This document shows, piece by piece, positions 1-6,710 of a stretch of DNA of 18,379 nucleotides (position 1 is its first letter; every line of letters begins with the position of its first letter). Source of the DNA: Planctomycetota bacterium (lineage in GTDB: Bacteria > Planctomycetota > UBA1135); NCBI GenBank assembly GCA_022447335.1, contig JAKVCF010000035.1, positions 1 through 18,379 on the forward strand, read 5' to 3'. The notes below the pieces were generated by a model that worked only from the letters and a program-made list of their open reading frames with translations, did no database searches and had not been told where the DNA came from. The translations under genes and the position numbers were made by a program.

Positions 1-214
1 ATTCGCCACGATCGCACAGGCCGAAGGTGGTGTAGAACCCGCTGACTTCGCAGGTGACATCTCGATGGCGCTGATGACGACTGTGCTTGGCTTGACGGTG
101 GCGATTCCGACCACTGGCTTCTACGCCTTCTTCAAAAACAAGGTCACCATCATCTCGCTCGAAGTCGGCGCAATCGTCGAGGAGATGTTCGAACGCTTCC
201 GTGCAGCTGAGTAA
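1..214 (+). CDS. exbB: MotA/TolQ/ExbB proton channel family protein, C-terminal fragment (5' end outside the window)
   Basis: This is the last 70 codons of a proton-channel subunit; the gene begins upstream of base 1 and the reading frame starts at base 2. The visible part holds the family's last transmembrane segment (ALMTTVLGLTVAIPTTGFYAFF), rich in conserved Thr and Pro, followed by a short basic and acidic cytoplasmic tail ending FERFRAAE. In this family five channel subunits surround two ExbD/TolR subunits in the inner membrane and convert proton flow into motion of the periplasmic partner. The TAA stop (212-214) shares its last base with the ATG of the following ExbD gene (TAATG), which implies translational coupling and a shared transcript. 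Whether it is ExbB, TolQ or a gliding-motor type cannot be decided from this fragment. Confidence 0.9.
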   Translation, partial: FATIAQAEGGVEPADFAGDISMALMTTVLGLTVAIPTTGFYAFFKNKVTIISLEVGAIVEEMFERFRAAE

Positions 215-741
215 TGGCTCGCCGCAAGCGTCCCGTATCGCAAGTCGAGGTCGACATGACTCCCATGATCGACCTGACCTTCCTGTTGATCATTTTCTTC
301 ATCATCGTTAACGACCTGACGCAGCAGGAGCTCGAAGACCTCAAGCTGCCAATTGCCCAAAAGGCTGGTCACGACGATCCACCGGAGAACCGGCCCATCC
401 TCAATGTGATGGATGACGGTACGATCATCTGGAAGAAAAATGTGCTGTACCACCCGGGGATCGAGCCGCGTGGTCTGGATCCAATCCGAAAAACTCGTCC
501 CGACTACTACTGGCAGCTCGCGGACACCATGAAGGCCAAGTGGATCCCATACATGGCAATCGAATTCGATGAGACCCTCCAGAAAGATCTTCCGGACGAT
601 CCCATTCTGATTCGTGCTGACCGCAACACCGAGTTCCGCTATATCCAAAAGATCATGGAAGTCTGCACCCGTGAGGGCGTCATGATCTGGAAGGTGCAGC
701 TCGCAGCGTCGGAGCCCGAACAAACAACCGGAGCCAAGTAA
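214..741 (+). CDS. exbD: ExbD/TolR family biopolymer transport protein (first copy)
   Basis: A 175-residue ExbD/TolR protein: a short basic cytoplasmic N-terminus (MARRKRP), one transmembrane helix at about residues 16-33 beginning DMTPMIDLTFLL, then a periplasmic domain. Asp20 lies inside the helix at the place of the essential proton-carrying Asp of ExbD/TolR. With the channel subunit it forms a proton-driven motor of the inner membrane. The start is fixed by the TAATG overlap with the upstream channel gene; there is no clear ribosome binding site, which fits coupled translation. The periplasmic part is longer than the minimal ExbD domain and contains an aromatic stretch (DYYWQL) that I do not recognise. 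It lies 13 bases upstream of a second, diverged ExbD gene, so the motor may use a heterodimer. Confidence 0.93.
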   Translation: MARRKRPVSQVEVDMTPMIDLTFLLIIFFIIVNDLTQQELEDLKLPIAQKAGHDDPPENRPILNVMDDGTIIWKKNVLYHPGIEPRGLDPIRKTRPDYYWQLADTMKAKWIPYMAIEFDETLQKDLPDDPILIRADRNTEFRYIQKIMEVCTREGVMIWKVQLAASEPEQTTGAK

Positions 742-754
742 GGAAACGTCACCG

Positions 755-1306
755 ATGGGCAAAGTCGAAAAGAAATTCGAAGAGGTCAAGCCGGATATGA
801 CGCCGATGATCGACGTCACCTTCCTGTTATTGATCTTCTTTATCGTGACACTGAAATTCAAAACGCTCGAAGGGCGCCTGGACTCGAACTTGCCCAAAGA
901 CATGGGCACCTCGAATGCGACGGTCGAAGAGATCGAGAAAGTCGATATCGTCATCCAGGTGGCGAACCCCGGCCAGAAGGTCCCCGACCCTCGCACCGCG
1001 ACCACCTCGAAACCGGAAGGCCGTCTGATGATGCTCTCCGGACGCATTCTCCGCGTTTCGGTCGGCACCAACTCCTTCACGGTCCGAACCGATGCTTTCG
1101 ATAAGGACGGCCTATTCTCTGACCTCACGCGACTTCGCACTGCTCTCACCCCCTACGCCAAGACCCAGCAGCTCCGGGAAGACACCCCGGTAACTCTGGA
1201 TGCGCGTGAAGGTGTCGTCTATGGCGATGTCATCGGCGTGCTCGATGTGGTCATCGACATGCAGTTCATCAAAGTGTCCTTCGCCGGCACCCAGGCTCAG
1301 GACTAG
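755..1306 (+). CDS. exbD: ExbD/TolR family biopolymer transport protein (second copy)
   Basis: A second 183-residue ExbD/TolR protein. The transmembrane motif DMTPMIDVTFLLLIFF sits at the same residue numbers as in the preceding copy, again with Asp20 in the helix, but the periplasmic domains hardly resemble each other. This suggests an old duplication with divided roles. A Shine-Dalgarno sequence (AAGGA, 740-744) overlaps the stop of the first copy and lies 10 bases before the ATG, supporting this start. The C-terminal part (residues 115-180, ending in MQFIKVSFAG) resembles the usual ExbD fold, where the last strand contacts the periplasmic partner. It is co-oriented with the secretin-like gene downstream, the most plausible partner of the motor. 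Confidence 0.93.
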   Translation: MGKVEKKFEEVKPDMTPMIDVTFLLLIFFIVTLKFKTLEGRLDSNLPKDMGTSNATVEEIEKVDIVIQVANPGQKVPDPRTATTSKPEGRLMMLSGRILRVSVGTNSFTVRTDAFDKDGLFSDLTRLRTALTPYAKTQQLREDTPVTLDAREGVVYGDVIGVLDVVIDMQFIKVSFAGTQAQD

Positions 1307-1350
1307 CCTCAGCCCATGTTCCCGAGCGGTCCGCTGCCTGGGAGCCCCCC

Positions 1351-1495
1351 GCTCGCCTAGGCGAGCACCCTTCCCAACCCCGCTCCTTCCCTCCGCCAGA
1401 ATTCGATCCTCACCCCGGCCACACCTGGCCGGTCGGTGGCGACGGACCTCCGGCACTGCTAAATTCCCGAACCCTCAACGGTTCCAGCGAACCGT
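1351..1495 (+). promoter_or_regulatory. Spacer between the second exbD gene and the secretin gene, with three inverted repeats
   Basis: The 206-base spacer (1307-1512) holds three perfect inverted repeats. They are a 16-base palindrome GCTCGCCTAGGCGAGC (1351-1366), a hairpin with 7-base arms CCGGCCA/TGGCCGG around CACC (1415-1432), and a hairpin with 7-base arms ACGGTTC/GAACCGT around CAGC (1478-1495). The last ends 17 bases before the secretin start codon, where it could hinder ribosome access. None is followed by a T run, so they do not look like intrinsic terminators. They could be operators, an RNA processing or stabilising element that sets the ratio of motor to secretin, or chance in GC-rich sequence. 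I see no clear promoter here. Confidence 0.35.
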
Positions 1496-1512
1496 CGGTC
1501 ACCCCCGCATCG

Positions 1513-4170
1513 ATGAAGAAGCATCTGCTCCCAGCTGTCAGCCTGGCCTTGTTAGCCAGCTGCGGCTCCAGTGTTCCTCAGGACGAGACCACTCCGCCTC
1601 CAGCTGAAGGTGGCGATCTGCTCGCGTCTGCCCAGGAATCCACCTCCGCTGCGCCGGCTGAAGGCGGTGCCCTCGCACTGCAAGAGCCCGGCGATGGCAT
1701 GACCCAAGAGGCAGCCAAGTTGGCCGCTCTGCGCGACCAGAAGACAGCTCTACTTGTCGCCGATCGCCTCGACTTCGCCCGCGCCGCCTACGCAGACGGC
1801 CGCTTCGAAGGTGCGATCCAGAACCTGGAGGCCGCCCTCGCTCTCGACCCCGGCAACGCCGAATCCCGCGCACTGCTGACCCAGGTGCAAGTCGACATGG
1901 GCGTCGCCACAACTGCGGATGACGGCACGGATCCGCGCGCCAAGCTACAGGCCAAGTTGCAAGCCATCCAGGCGCAGACCGAGGCCGACGCAGAGCGCGG
2001 TGCTCGCCTACTCGCTGAAGGCGACTACGAAGGTGCCATCGGCGCGCTGCAGCTCGCTAACGCAAACATTCAAAGCATTGAATACAGCCTCGACTGGGGC
2101 AACCTTCCGGCACAGGTTGAGTCGAACCTTCAAAAGGCTTACGCCGACCGCGAGACCGCCGAAGCTGCCGCCCTTGACGCCGAACGTCAAGCCACTTTCG
2201 ATGCACTTCAGAACGAAGAGCGCGCCCGACGCGCCCAAGAAAAGCAGCGTCAGGGCCTGATGCTCGAAGAGTCCATTCAAGCCTATGCTGAGGAAGACTT
2301 CGAGCGCGCGATAGCTCTCGCGGAGGAGGTTCTGCGCAAGAACCCACTCGAAACGCGCGCCGCCGAGGTACGTGACGCTTCGGTGCGAACTCGCCACGAT
2401 CTGGTATCGAGCCGCTTCGTCAACGAGCGACAGGAGCGTTTCCGTCTCTGGCTGGAAGACTTGGCCGAGTCACGCATCGCGCAGTCGGAACTGTTCCGCG
2501 GCCCTGACGCTGACTACTGGGACAAGATCACCCTCGCCCGCGCAGACAAGTATGGCGCCGGCGCCTTTACCGCTAAAGCCTCGAAAGACCCGCTGAACCA
2601 GCAAGTCGCTGAAGACTTGGTCACTCAGAGCGTCCCGGCTCTGCAGCTCGACGGCGAAACCGACCTGAATGCGGTCATCGACCAGTTCAAGGTCTACACC
2701 GACATCCCCTTCGTAGTTCATCAGTCGGCAGTTGACGCTGTCGACGGCGAAGGCATCGAGTTCAACATCACCTTGGTCGCTCGCACTTCGGTGCTGAACG
2801 CCCTCAACACCGTGATTGGTGCAGCCGGCGAAGAGGTTGTCTACACCATCGAACACGGCGTCGTGCAGGTCACTACCAAAGAGTTCGCCTACAGCGACAC
2901 CGTCACCCAGCCGCACGACATCCAAGACCTGACCGTCCAGTTCACCGACTTCTCGGGCCCACGCATCGACCGCATTTGGTTGCCGGATGACGAAGCCAAT
3001 GAGGAAGAGGAAGGTTCGCTCTACGGTGGTCCCTTTGGTGAACCGCGCACTCTCGTCAACCCGGATGAGATTGCTGACCTAGTCATGAACACTGTCGCCC
3101 CAGGCACCTGGGACGACAACACTGCTGAATACGCTAACGGCTTCCTAATCGTCACCCATACCCCAGAGGTGCAAGGCGATGTCAATGACTTCCTGGAGAA
3201 CCTACGTCGCTACAACTCGGCGATGGTCTCAATCGAGGCGCGCTTCCTGACGATCCAAAAGGACTTCATGAAAGAAGTGGGCATTGACTTCCGCGGCCTA
3301 GGTGGCTTCCCAGATGTCAACGACCTAGTCGACCTGGATGACGTCACCTCGGGTCTGGAAGACAACTCTTCGGGTGGCCTTGACAACAACGGCTCAGGTC
3401 TACCCCTGAGCGCCGACACCAACCCATCCGCTGGTCTATTCTTCGACGAAGCTGGCCGCTGGCAAGCACGTGCCCGTACCGAGAACATGATGAATGACTA
3501 CGGTACTGAGCGCATGTCAGCCATCGGTGGCCTGACTATGCAGTTTGCCTTCCTCGACGATGCACAGTCTTCGCTGATCCTACGCGCCGTCGAGAAGTCT
3601 AATCGTGCCCAAGAGCTCAACAGCTCGAGCGTCACTGCGCTGAACACCCAGCGCGCCTTCATGACGGTCCTGAACCAGGTAACCTACATTCAAGACATGG
3701 ACGTCGAGGTGGCGCAAGCCAGTTCGGCTGCGGACCCAATCATCGGCGTAGTTTCAGACGGCATCGTCATCGATGTACGTCCGATCATCTCGCACGACCG
3801 CAAGTACATCACGCTGGAGCTACAGCCAACCGTCGCAACGCTGCTGCGCCCGATTCCTGAATTCACCTCATCGCTATCGGGCCTGACCACACCGGTCACC
3901 TTGCAGCTACCCGAGCTCTTCATCGCCAGCGCAAAGACCAACGCCATCGTCCCGGACGGCGGCACCGTGGTCATCGCCGGTCTGCGCAAGCTGCTCGACA
4001 TCGAGCAGCGTGCTGAGATCCCCTTCCTTGCGAAGATCCCAATCTTGTCAGTGCTCTTCAAGACCGAAGGTGAGGCCTATGAGAACGAGGACATCATCGT
4101 TCTGATTCGTGCTCAAATCCTCGATAACGACGAAGTCCTCCGTGAGCTAGATCGCCGCCGCAACGGCTAA
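1513..4170 (+). CDS. Secretin-family outer-membrane lipoprotein with N-terminal TPR-like repeats
   Basis: An 885-residue protein. Residues 1-17 are a lipoprotein signal peptide with lipobox LLASC (Cys17), then a Pro/Glu/Ala-rich linker to about residue 65. TPR-like helical repeats lie near 84-118, 160-185 and 250-282, with a charged helical or coiled-coil stretch at 205-247. An STN/secretin N0-like fold spans about 375-458, an N1-like segment about 515-567 (LIVTHTPEVQGDVNDFLENL), and the secretin domain about 570-870. That domain contains the family motif VPDGGTVVIAGL (813-824) and IPFLAKIPILSVLF (836-849). Secretins form large gated outer-membrane rings. Residues 600-660, rich in Gly/Ser/Asn/Asp, may be an insert or loop. 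No Shine-Dalgarno sequence is visible, but the signal peptide makes this ATG the right start. Its position after exbB-exbD-exbD suggests a motor-driven secretin. The exported substrate is unknown. Confidence 0.9.
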   Translation: MKKHLLPAVSLALLASCGSSVPQDETTPPPAEGGDLLASAQESTSAAPAEGGALALQEPGDGMTQEAAKLAALRDQKTALLVADRLDFARAAYADGRFEGAIQNLEAALALDPGNAESRALLTQVQVDMGVATTADDGTDPRAKLQAKLQAIQAQTEADAERGARLLAEGDYEGAIGALQLANANIQSIEYSLDWGNLPAQVESNLQKAYADRETAEAAALDAERQATFDALQNEERARRAQEKQRQGLMLEESIQAYAEEDFERAIALAEEVLRKNPLETRAAEVRDASVRTRHDLVSSRFVNERQERFRLWLEDLAESRIAQSELFRGPDADYWDKITLARADKYGAGAFTAKASKDPLNQQVAEDLVTQSVPALQLDGETDLNAVIDQFKVYTDIPFVVHQSAVDAVDGEGIEFNITLVARTSVLNALNTVIGAAGEEVVYTIEHGVVQVTTKEFAYSDTVTQPHDIQDLTVQFTDFSGPRIDRIWLPDDEANEEEEGSLYGGPFGEPRTLVNPDEIADLVMNTVAPGTWDDNTAEYANGFLIVTHTPEVQGDVNDFLENLRRYNSAMVSIEARFLTIQKDFMKEVGIDFRGLGGFPDVNDLVDLDDVTSGLEDNSSGGLDNNGSGLPLSADTNPSAGLFFDEAGRWQARARTENMMNDYGTERMSAIGGLTMQFAFLDDAQSSLILRAVEKSNRAQELNSSSVTALNTQRAFMTVLNQVTYIQDMDVEVAQASSAADPIIGVVSDGIVIDVRPIISHDRKYITLELQPTVATLLRPIPEFTSSLSGLTTPVTLQLPELFIASAKTNAIVPDGGTVVIAGLRKLLDIEQRAEIPFLAKIPILSVLFKTEGEAYENEDIIVLIRAQILDNDEVLRELDRRRNG

Positions 4171-4193
4171 TAAAGCCCTCTGCGGCAACACCA

Positions 4194-4231
4194 AGCGGCC
4201 CTTCCAACTTAGGAAGGGCCGCTGTTTTTTT
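4194..4231 (+). terminator. Intrinsic (rho-independent) terminator after the secretin gene
   Basis: A perfect 12-base-pair stem (arms AGCGGCCCTTCC 4194-4205 and GGAAGGGCCGCT 4212-4223) around a 6-base loop is followed, after one G, by seven T residues (4225-4231). It lies 23 bases after the stop of the secretin gene and ends the motor-secretin operon. Read on the minus strand, from the convergent HAD gene, the stem is not followed by a good T run, so it probably acts mainly on the plus-strand transcript. Confidence 0.95.
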
Positions 4232-4267
4232 GTGGCGGCTCGACCCCCACGCTGTCCGAATCGGGGC

Positions 4268-5011
4268 CTAGCTCGGTGGCAACGAAACGCCGTAGTGTTC
4301 GATAAAAATCGGGCGCAGCTCTTCCACCGAATCCACGATGTGGTCTGGCTCACATACGGGCTCGGTCTTGCTGTACTTGCCATCGCCCCGGTGCCAGGCC
4401 ACCCGCATGCCAGCCCGCTTGGCGCAATCGACGTCCTTGTGCGGATGATCTCCCACATGCAACGTGTGTTCGGCAGACACACCTGCCGCATCGACAGCTA
4501 TCCGGTAGAGCAAAGGATTCGACTTTGCGACCCCTACCTGATCAGTGATCAAGATCAACTCGGGATCAACGTAGCGATCCATACCCAAGCGTAAAATTTT
4601 CTCCATCTGCTTGTGGGTTAGTCCTGCCGAGATAACACCGAGACGTACATCAGCAGCGCAGAGATCAGCCAGAAGCCGCGCCGTACTTGGCGCAAGTCGG
4701 AGTTCCTCCCACTTAGTTTCGTGGTAGGCAATCACACCTGCTGTCACCAACAAATCCCTGTTAGTCCCGGCAGTAGCTTCGGGAGGCAGGCGCTTGAGCA
4801 AACGGTCATAGTGACGGTCGTCATTACTGCCAAACTCCTCTACGACAGCCTGCAGCTCCGCGAAAACCTGCTTGGGCGATGCCTTGAGTCCACGTTCGAT
4901 CATCGCAGCAATAGCACGTTCACGGGCGCGATTGGCAAACACCGTTGTCGTGAACATCGTGTCGTCAATGTCCCAGAATACGGTGTCTAGGCGGGCGGTT
5001 GAGGCGCTCAC
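4268..5011 (-). CDS. HAD-superfamily hydrolase (probable phosphatase)
   Basis: A 247-residue HAD-type (subfamily I) phosphohydrolase with all four motifs. Motif I is WDIDDT with Asp14 as nucleophile and Asp16 as acid/base; motif II is Ser128 in VISAG; motif III is Lys163; motif IV is GDHPHKD with Asp188 and Asp193. The helical cap lies between motifs I and II. The substrate cannot be told from sequence; family members act on sugar phosphates, nucleotides, phosphoglycolate and others. The chosen start is a GTG 4 bases after the TGA of the upstream transporter ATPase gene. The next in-frame ATG (Met19) would remove motif I, and the frame upstream of the GTG runs antisense-like through the ATPase gene. 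The tight spacing implies co-transcription and coupled translation with the peptide-transporter ATPase. Confidence 0.88.
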   Translation of the reverse strand: MSASTARLDTVFWDIDDTMFTTTVFANRARERAIAAMIERGLKASPKQVFAELQAVVEEFGSNDDRHYDRLLKRLPPEATAGTNRDLLVTAGVIAYHETKWEELRLAPSTARLLADLCAADVRLGVISAGLTHKQMEKILRLGMDRYVDPELILITDQVGVAKSNPLLYRIAVDAAGVSAEHTLHVGDHPHKDVDCAKRAGMRVAWHRGDGKYSKTEPVCEPDHIVDSVEELRPIFIEHYGVSLPPS

Positions 5012-5015
5012 ACCG

Positions 5016-6671
5016 TCAGGATAGCGCAGGAACCCGTGGTGAGGCGGCCAGCAACTCGGCAGTGTAAGCATGCTCTGGGCATGCGAACACCTGAGCCACC
5101 CGCCCTTGCTCGACCAGACAACCGTCCCGCATGACTGCGACCTCGTCCGCAAAGTCTTCCACCACTGCGAGATCGTGGGTAATGAAAAGGTAGCCGGTAC
5201 CACGCTCGGATTGGAGGCGCTGCAACAGTTCGAGCACGGTCTTCTGGACCGCGACATCGAGAGCTGAAACCGCTTCATCGCAGATGACCAGCGACGGATT
5301 GAGTGCCAGAGCACGGGCAATCGCCACCCGTTGTTTCTGACCACCGCTCATTTCGGCCGGGAAACGATCGGCCATGCTCGGATCAAGGTCGACCATCTCG
5401 AGCAGACGCCGGGCTTCGGCGAACAGCTCAAACCTGGAGCAACTGCGATGAATGCGGAGTGGCTCGGTAACACTCACACCGATCTTGAGGCGAGGATTAA
5501 GCGACCGAGCAGGGTCCTGGAAGACCACCCCCATCTGCTTCCGCGCGCCACGAAGAGCTGCACCTTCGAGCTTGTCGAGGCGCATGGGCGGACTTCCCGA
5601 CGGCTGGAGTTCGATCGAACCAGTGCTAGCGACAAGGCGCAGCACGGCACGGCCCAGACTAGACTTCCCCGAACCGGACTCGCCGACCAAAGCCAGCGTT
5701 CCACCTGCCGGAACATTCAGGCTGACTTGGTCGACCGCTGTCGTCCAGCTGCGCACACGGCCCAGCCAATCACGTTCGGCTGGATAACGTACGTTGAGCT
5801 GTTCGACGCGTAACACCGGATGAGCCTCAGAGTCTGCCGAGACATGGGCTGACAGCTTACTCGCCGAAGAAAATCCGCCTCCACGTGCTGCTTGCGGCAA
5901 AGCCGCAAGCAGTCGCTGCGCGGCGACCGATCGTGGGGCGCGCAGGACCTCCAGTACCGCGCCCTGCTCGACGATTTGACCCTGATCCATGACAAGCACG
6001 CGATCGCAAACTTGCGCAATTACTCCAAGGTCATGCGAGATCCACAGCATTGCAAGCCCTCGCTCGACACGGATGCGCGCGACCAGCTCGAGAATCGCCG
6101 CTTGAACCGTGACGTCGAGGGCAGTCGTCGGCTCGTCGGCCAACAAAAGCTCAGGCTCGGCTGCCAGCGCAATTGCAATCATCACGCGCTGACGCTCTCC
6201 GCCGCTGAGTTCGTGCGGGAAGCGGTCGATTAACCGCTCCGGCTCCGGTAGCTGCACCTCGTGGAAGAGCTCCAGTACACGCTGCCGTCGCTCCTTGCGA
6301 CTGACTCCCCCGACTCCATGGGCAGCGAGAACCTCCTCAACCTGAAATCCGATCCGCAACACAGGATTGAGCGCCGCTGAAGGGTCCTGGAAAACCAAGC
6401 CTATGCGCGCACCGCGCACCTTGCGCCAAGCTCGGTTCCCGAGGTCGCCCAACGACTCGCCTCCAAAGCAAATCTCGCCACCACTCTGGGACACACCCTC
6501 TGGCAGCAAGCCAAGAAGCGCAAGCGTGGTCATCGACTTACCGCAGCCAGAGGCTCCGACCACACCTAAGCTCTCGCCCGGCGCGAGCTCAAAATCGATG
6601 CCGCGGACCACTTCCGTCGCCCCCGCGCTGACGCGCAGATCGCATACGGAGAGCAGAGCTTCGCAGTCCAT
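5016..6671 (-). CDS. Fused double ATP-binding subunit of a peptide/nickel-type ABC importer (DppD-DppF type)
   Basis: A 551-residue cytoplasmic ATPase carrying both nucleotide-binding domains of an oligopeptide importer in one chain, like GsiA or YejF. Domain 1 (about 5-255) has Walker A GASGCGKS (39-46), Q-loop FQDPSAALNP (94-103), signature LSGGE (155-159), Walker B LLLADEP (175-181) and switch His213. Domain 2 (about 285-545) has Walker A GESGSGKS (330-337), Q-loop FQDPARSLNP (384-393), signature MSGGQ (441-445), Walker B LVICDEA (461-467) and His499. The Ala after the catalytic Glu466 is usual for the second ATPase of this group. A linker (about 256-284) joins the halves. It is divergent from the binding-protein and permease genes, which complete the importer, with only 39 bases between start codons. 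No ribosome binding site is visible before the ATG. Confidence 0.95.
   Translation of the reverse strand: MDCEALLSVCDLRVSAGATEVVRGIDFELAPGESLGVVGASGCGKSMTTLALLGLLPEGVSQSGGEICFGGESLGDLGNRAWRKVRGARIGLVFQDPSAALNPVLRIGFQVEEVLAAHGVGGVSRKERRQRVLELFHEVQLPEPERLIDRFPHELSGGERQRVMIAIALAAEPELLLADEPTTALDVTVQAAILELVARIRVERGLAMLWISHDLGVIAQVCDRVLVMDQGQIVEQGAVLEVLRAPRSVAAQRLLAALPQAARGGGFSSASKLSAHVSADSEAHPVLRVEQLNVRYPAERDWLGRVRSWTTAVDQVSLNVPAGGTLALVGESGSGKSSLGRAVLRLVASTGSIELQPSGSPPMRLDKLEGAALRGARKQMGVVFQDPARSLNPRLKIGVSVTEPLRIHRSCSRFELFAEARRLLEMVDLDPSMADRFPAEMSGGQKQRVAIARALALNPSLVICDEAVSALDVAVQKTVLELLQRLQSERGTGYLFITHDLAVVEDFADEVAVMRDGCLVEQGRVAQVFACPEHAYTAELLAASPRVPALS
5888..5912 (-). repeat. Strong inverted repeat inside the linker region of the fused ATPase gene
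   Basis: A perfect 11-base inverted repeat, CTGCTTGCGGC (5888-5898) and GCCGCAAGCAG (5902-5912), separated by three bases. In the minus-strand mRNA it would form an 11-base-pair stem with a UUU loop, too tight and GC-rich to be ignored by RNA polymerase or ribosomes. It encodes residues around 254-262 (LLAALPQAA), the point where the first ATPase domain ends and the linker begins. There is no T run after it, so it is not a typical terminator. It may slow ribosomes between the two domains, be an RNA processing site, or be a chance effect of Ala/Leu codons. Confidence 0.5.
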
Positions 6672-6710
6672 AGGAGGATTCTAGCCCGCTGCCCCGCTAT
6701 CCTCTCAAGC
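6672..6710. promoter_or_regulatory. Very short divergent intergenic region between ATPase and binding-protein genes
   Basis: Only 39 bases separate the ATG of the minus-strand ATPase gene (6671) from the GTG of the plus-strand binding-protein gene (6711). That is too short for two ordinary promoters with leaders, so at least one promoter probably lies inside the opposite gene or the transcripts are nearly leaderless. An AGGAGG on the plus strand (6673-6678) is about 32 bases before the GTG, too far to serve it. I see no convincing -10/-35 pair. Confidence 0.4.

Noticed and set aside
121..1149. Long open frame of about 340 codons on the minus strand
   Set aside because: It lies antisense to the two ExbD genes, which have clear motifs, and it resembles no protein family.
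1316..1360. Proline-rich 14-codon frame between the second exbD gene and the secretin gene
   Set aside because: It has no Shine-Dalgarno sequence, is not coupled to the next gene and has no metabolic link to proline. I take it as chance, and as a reminder that proline-rich mini-frames arise easily in this base composition.
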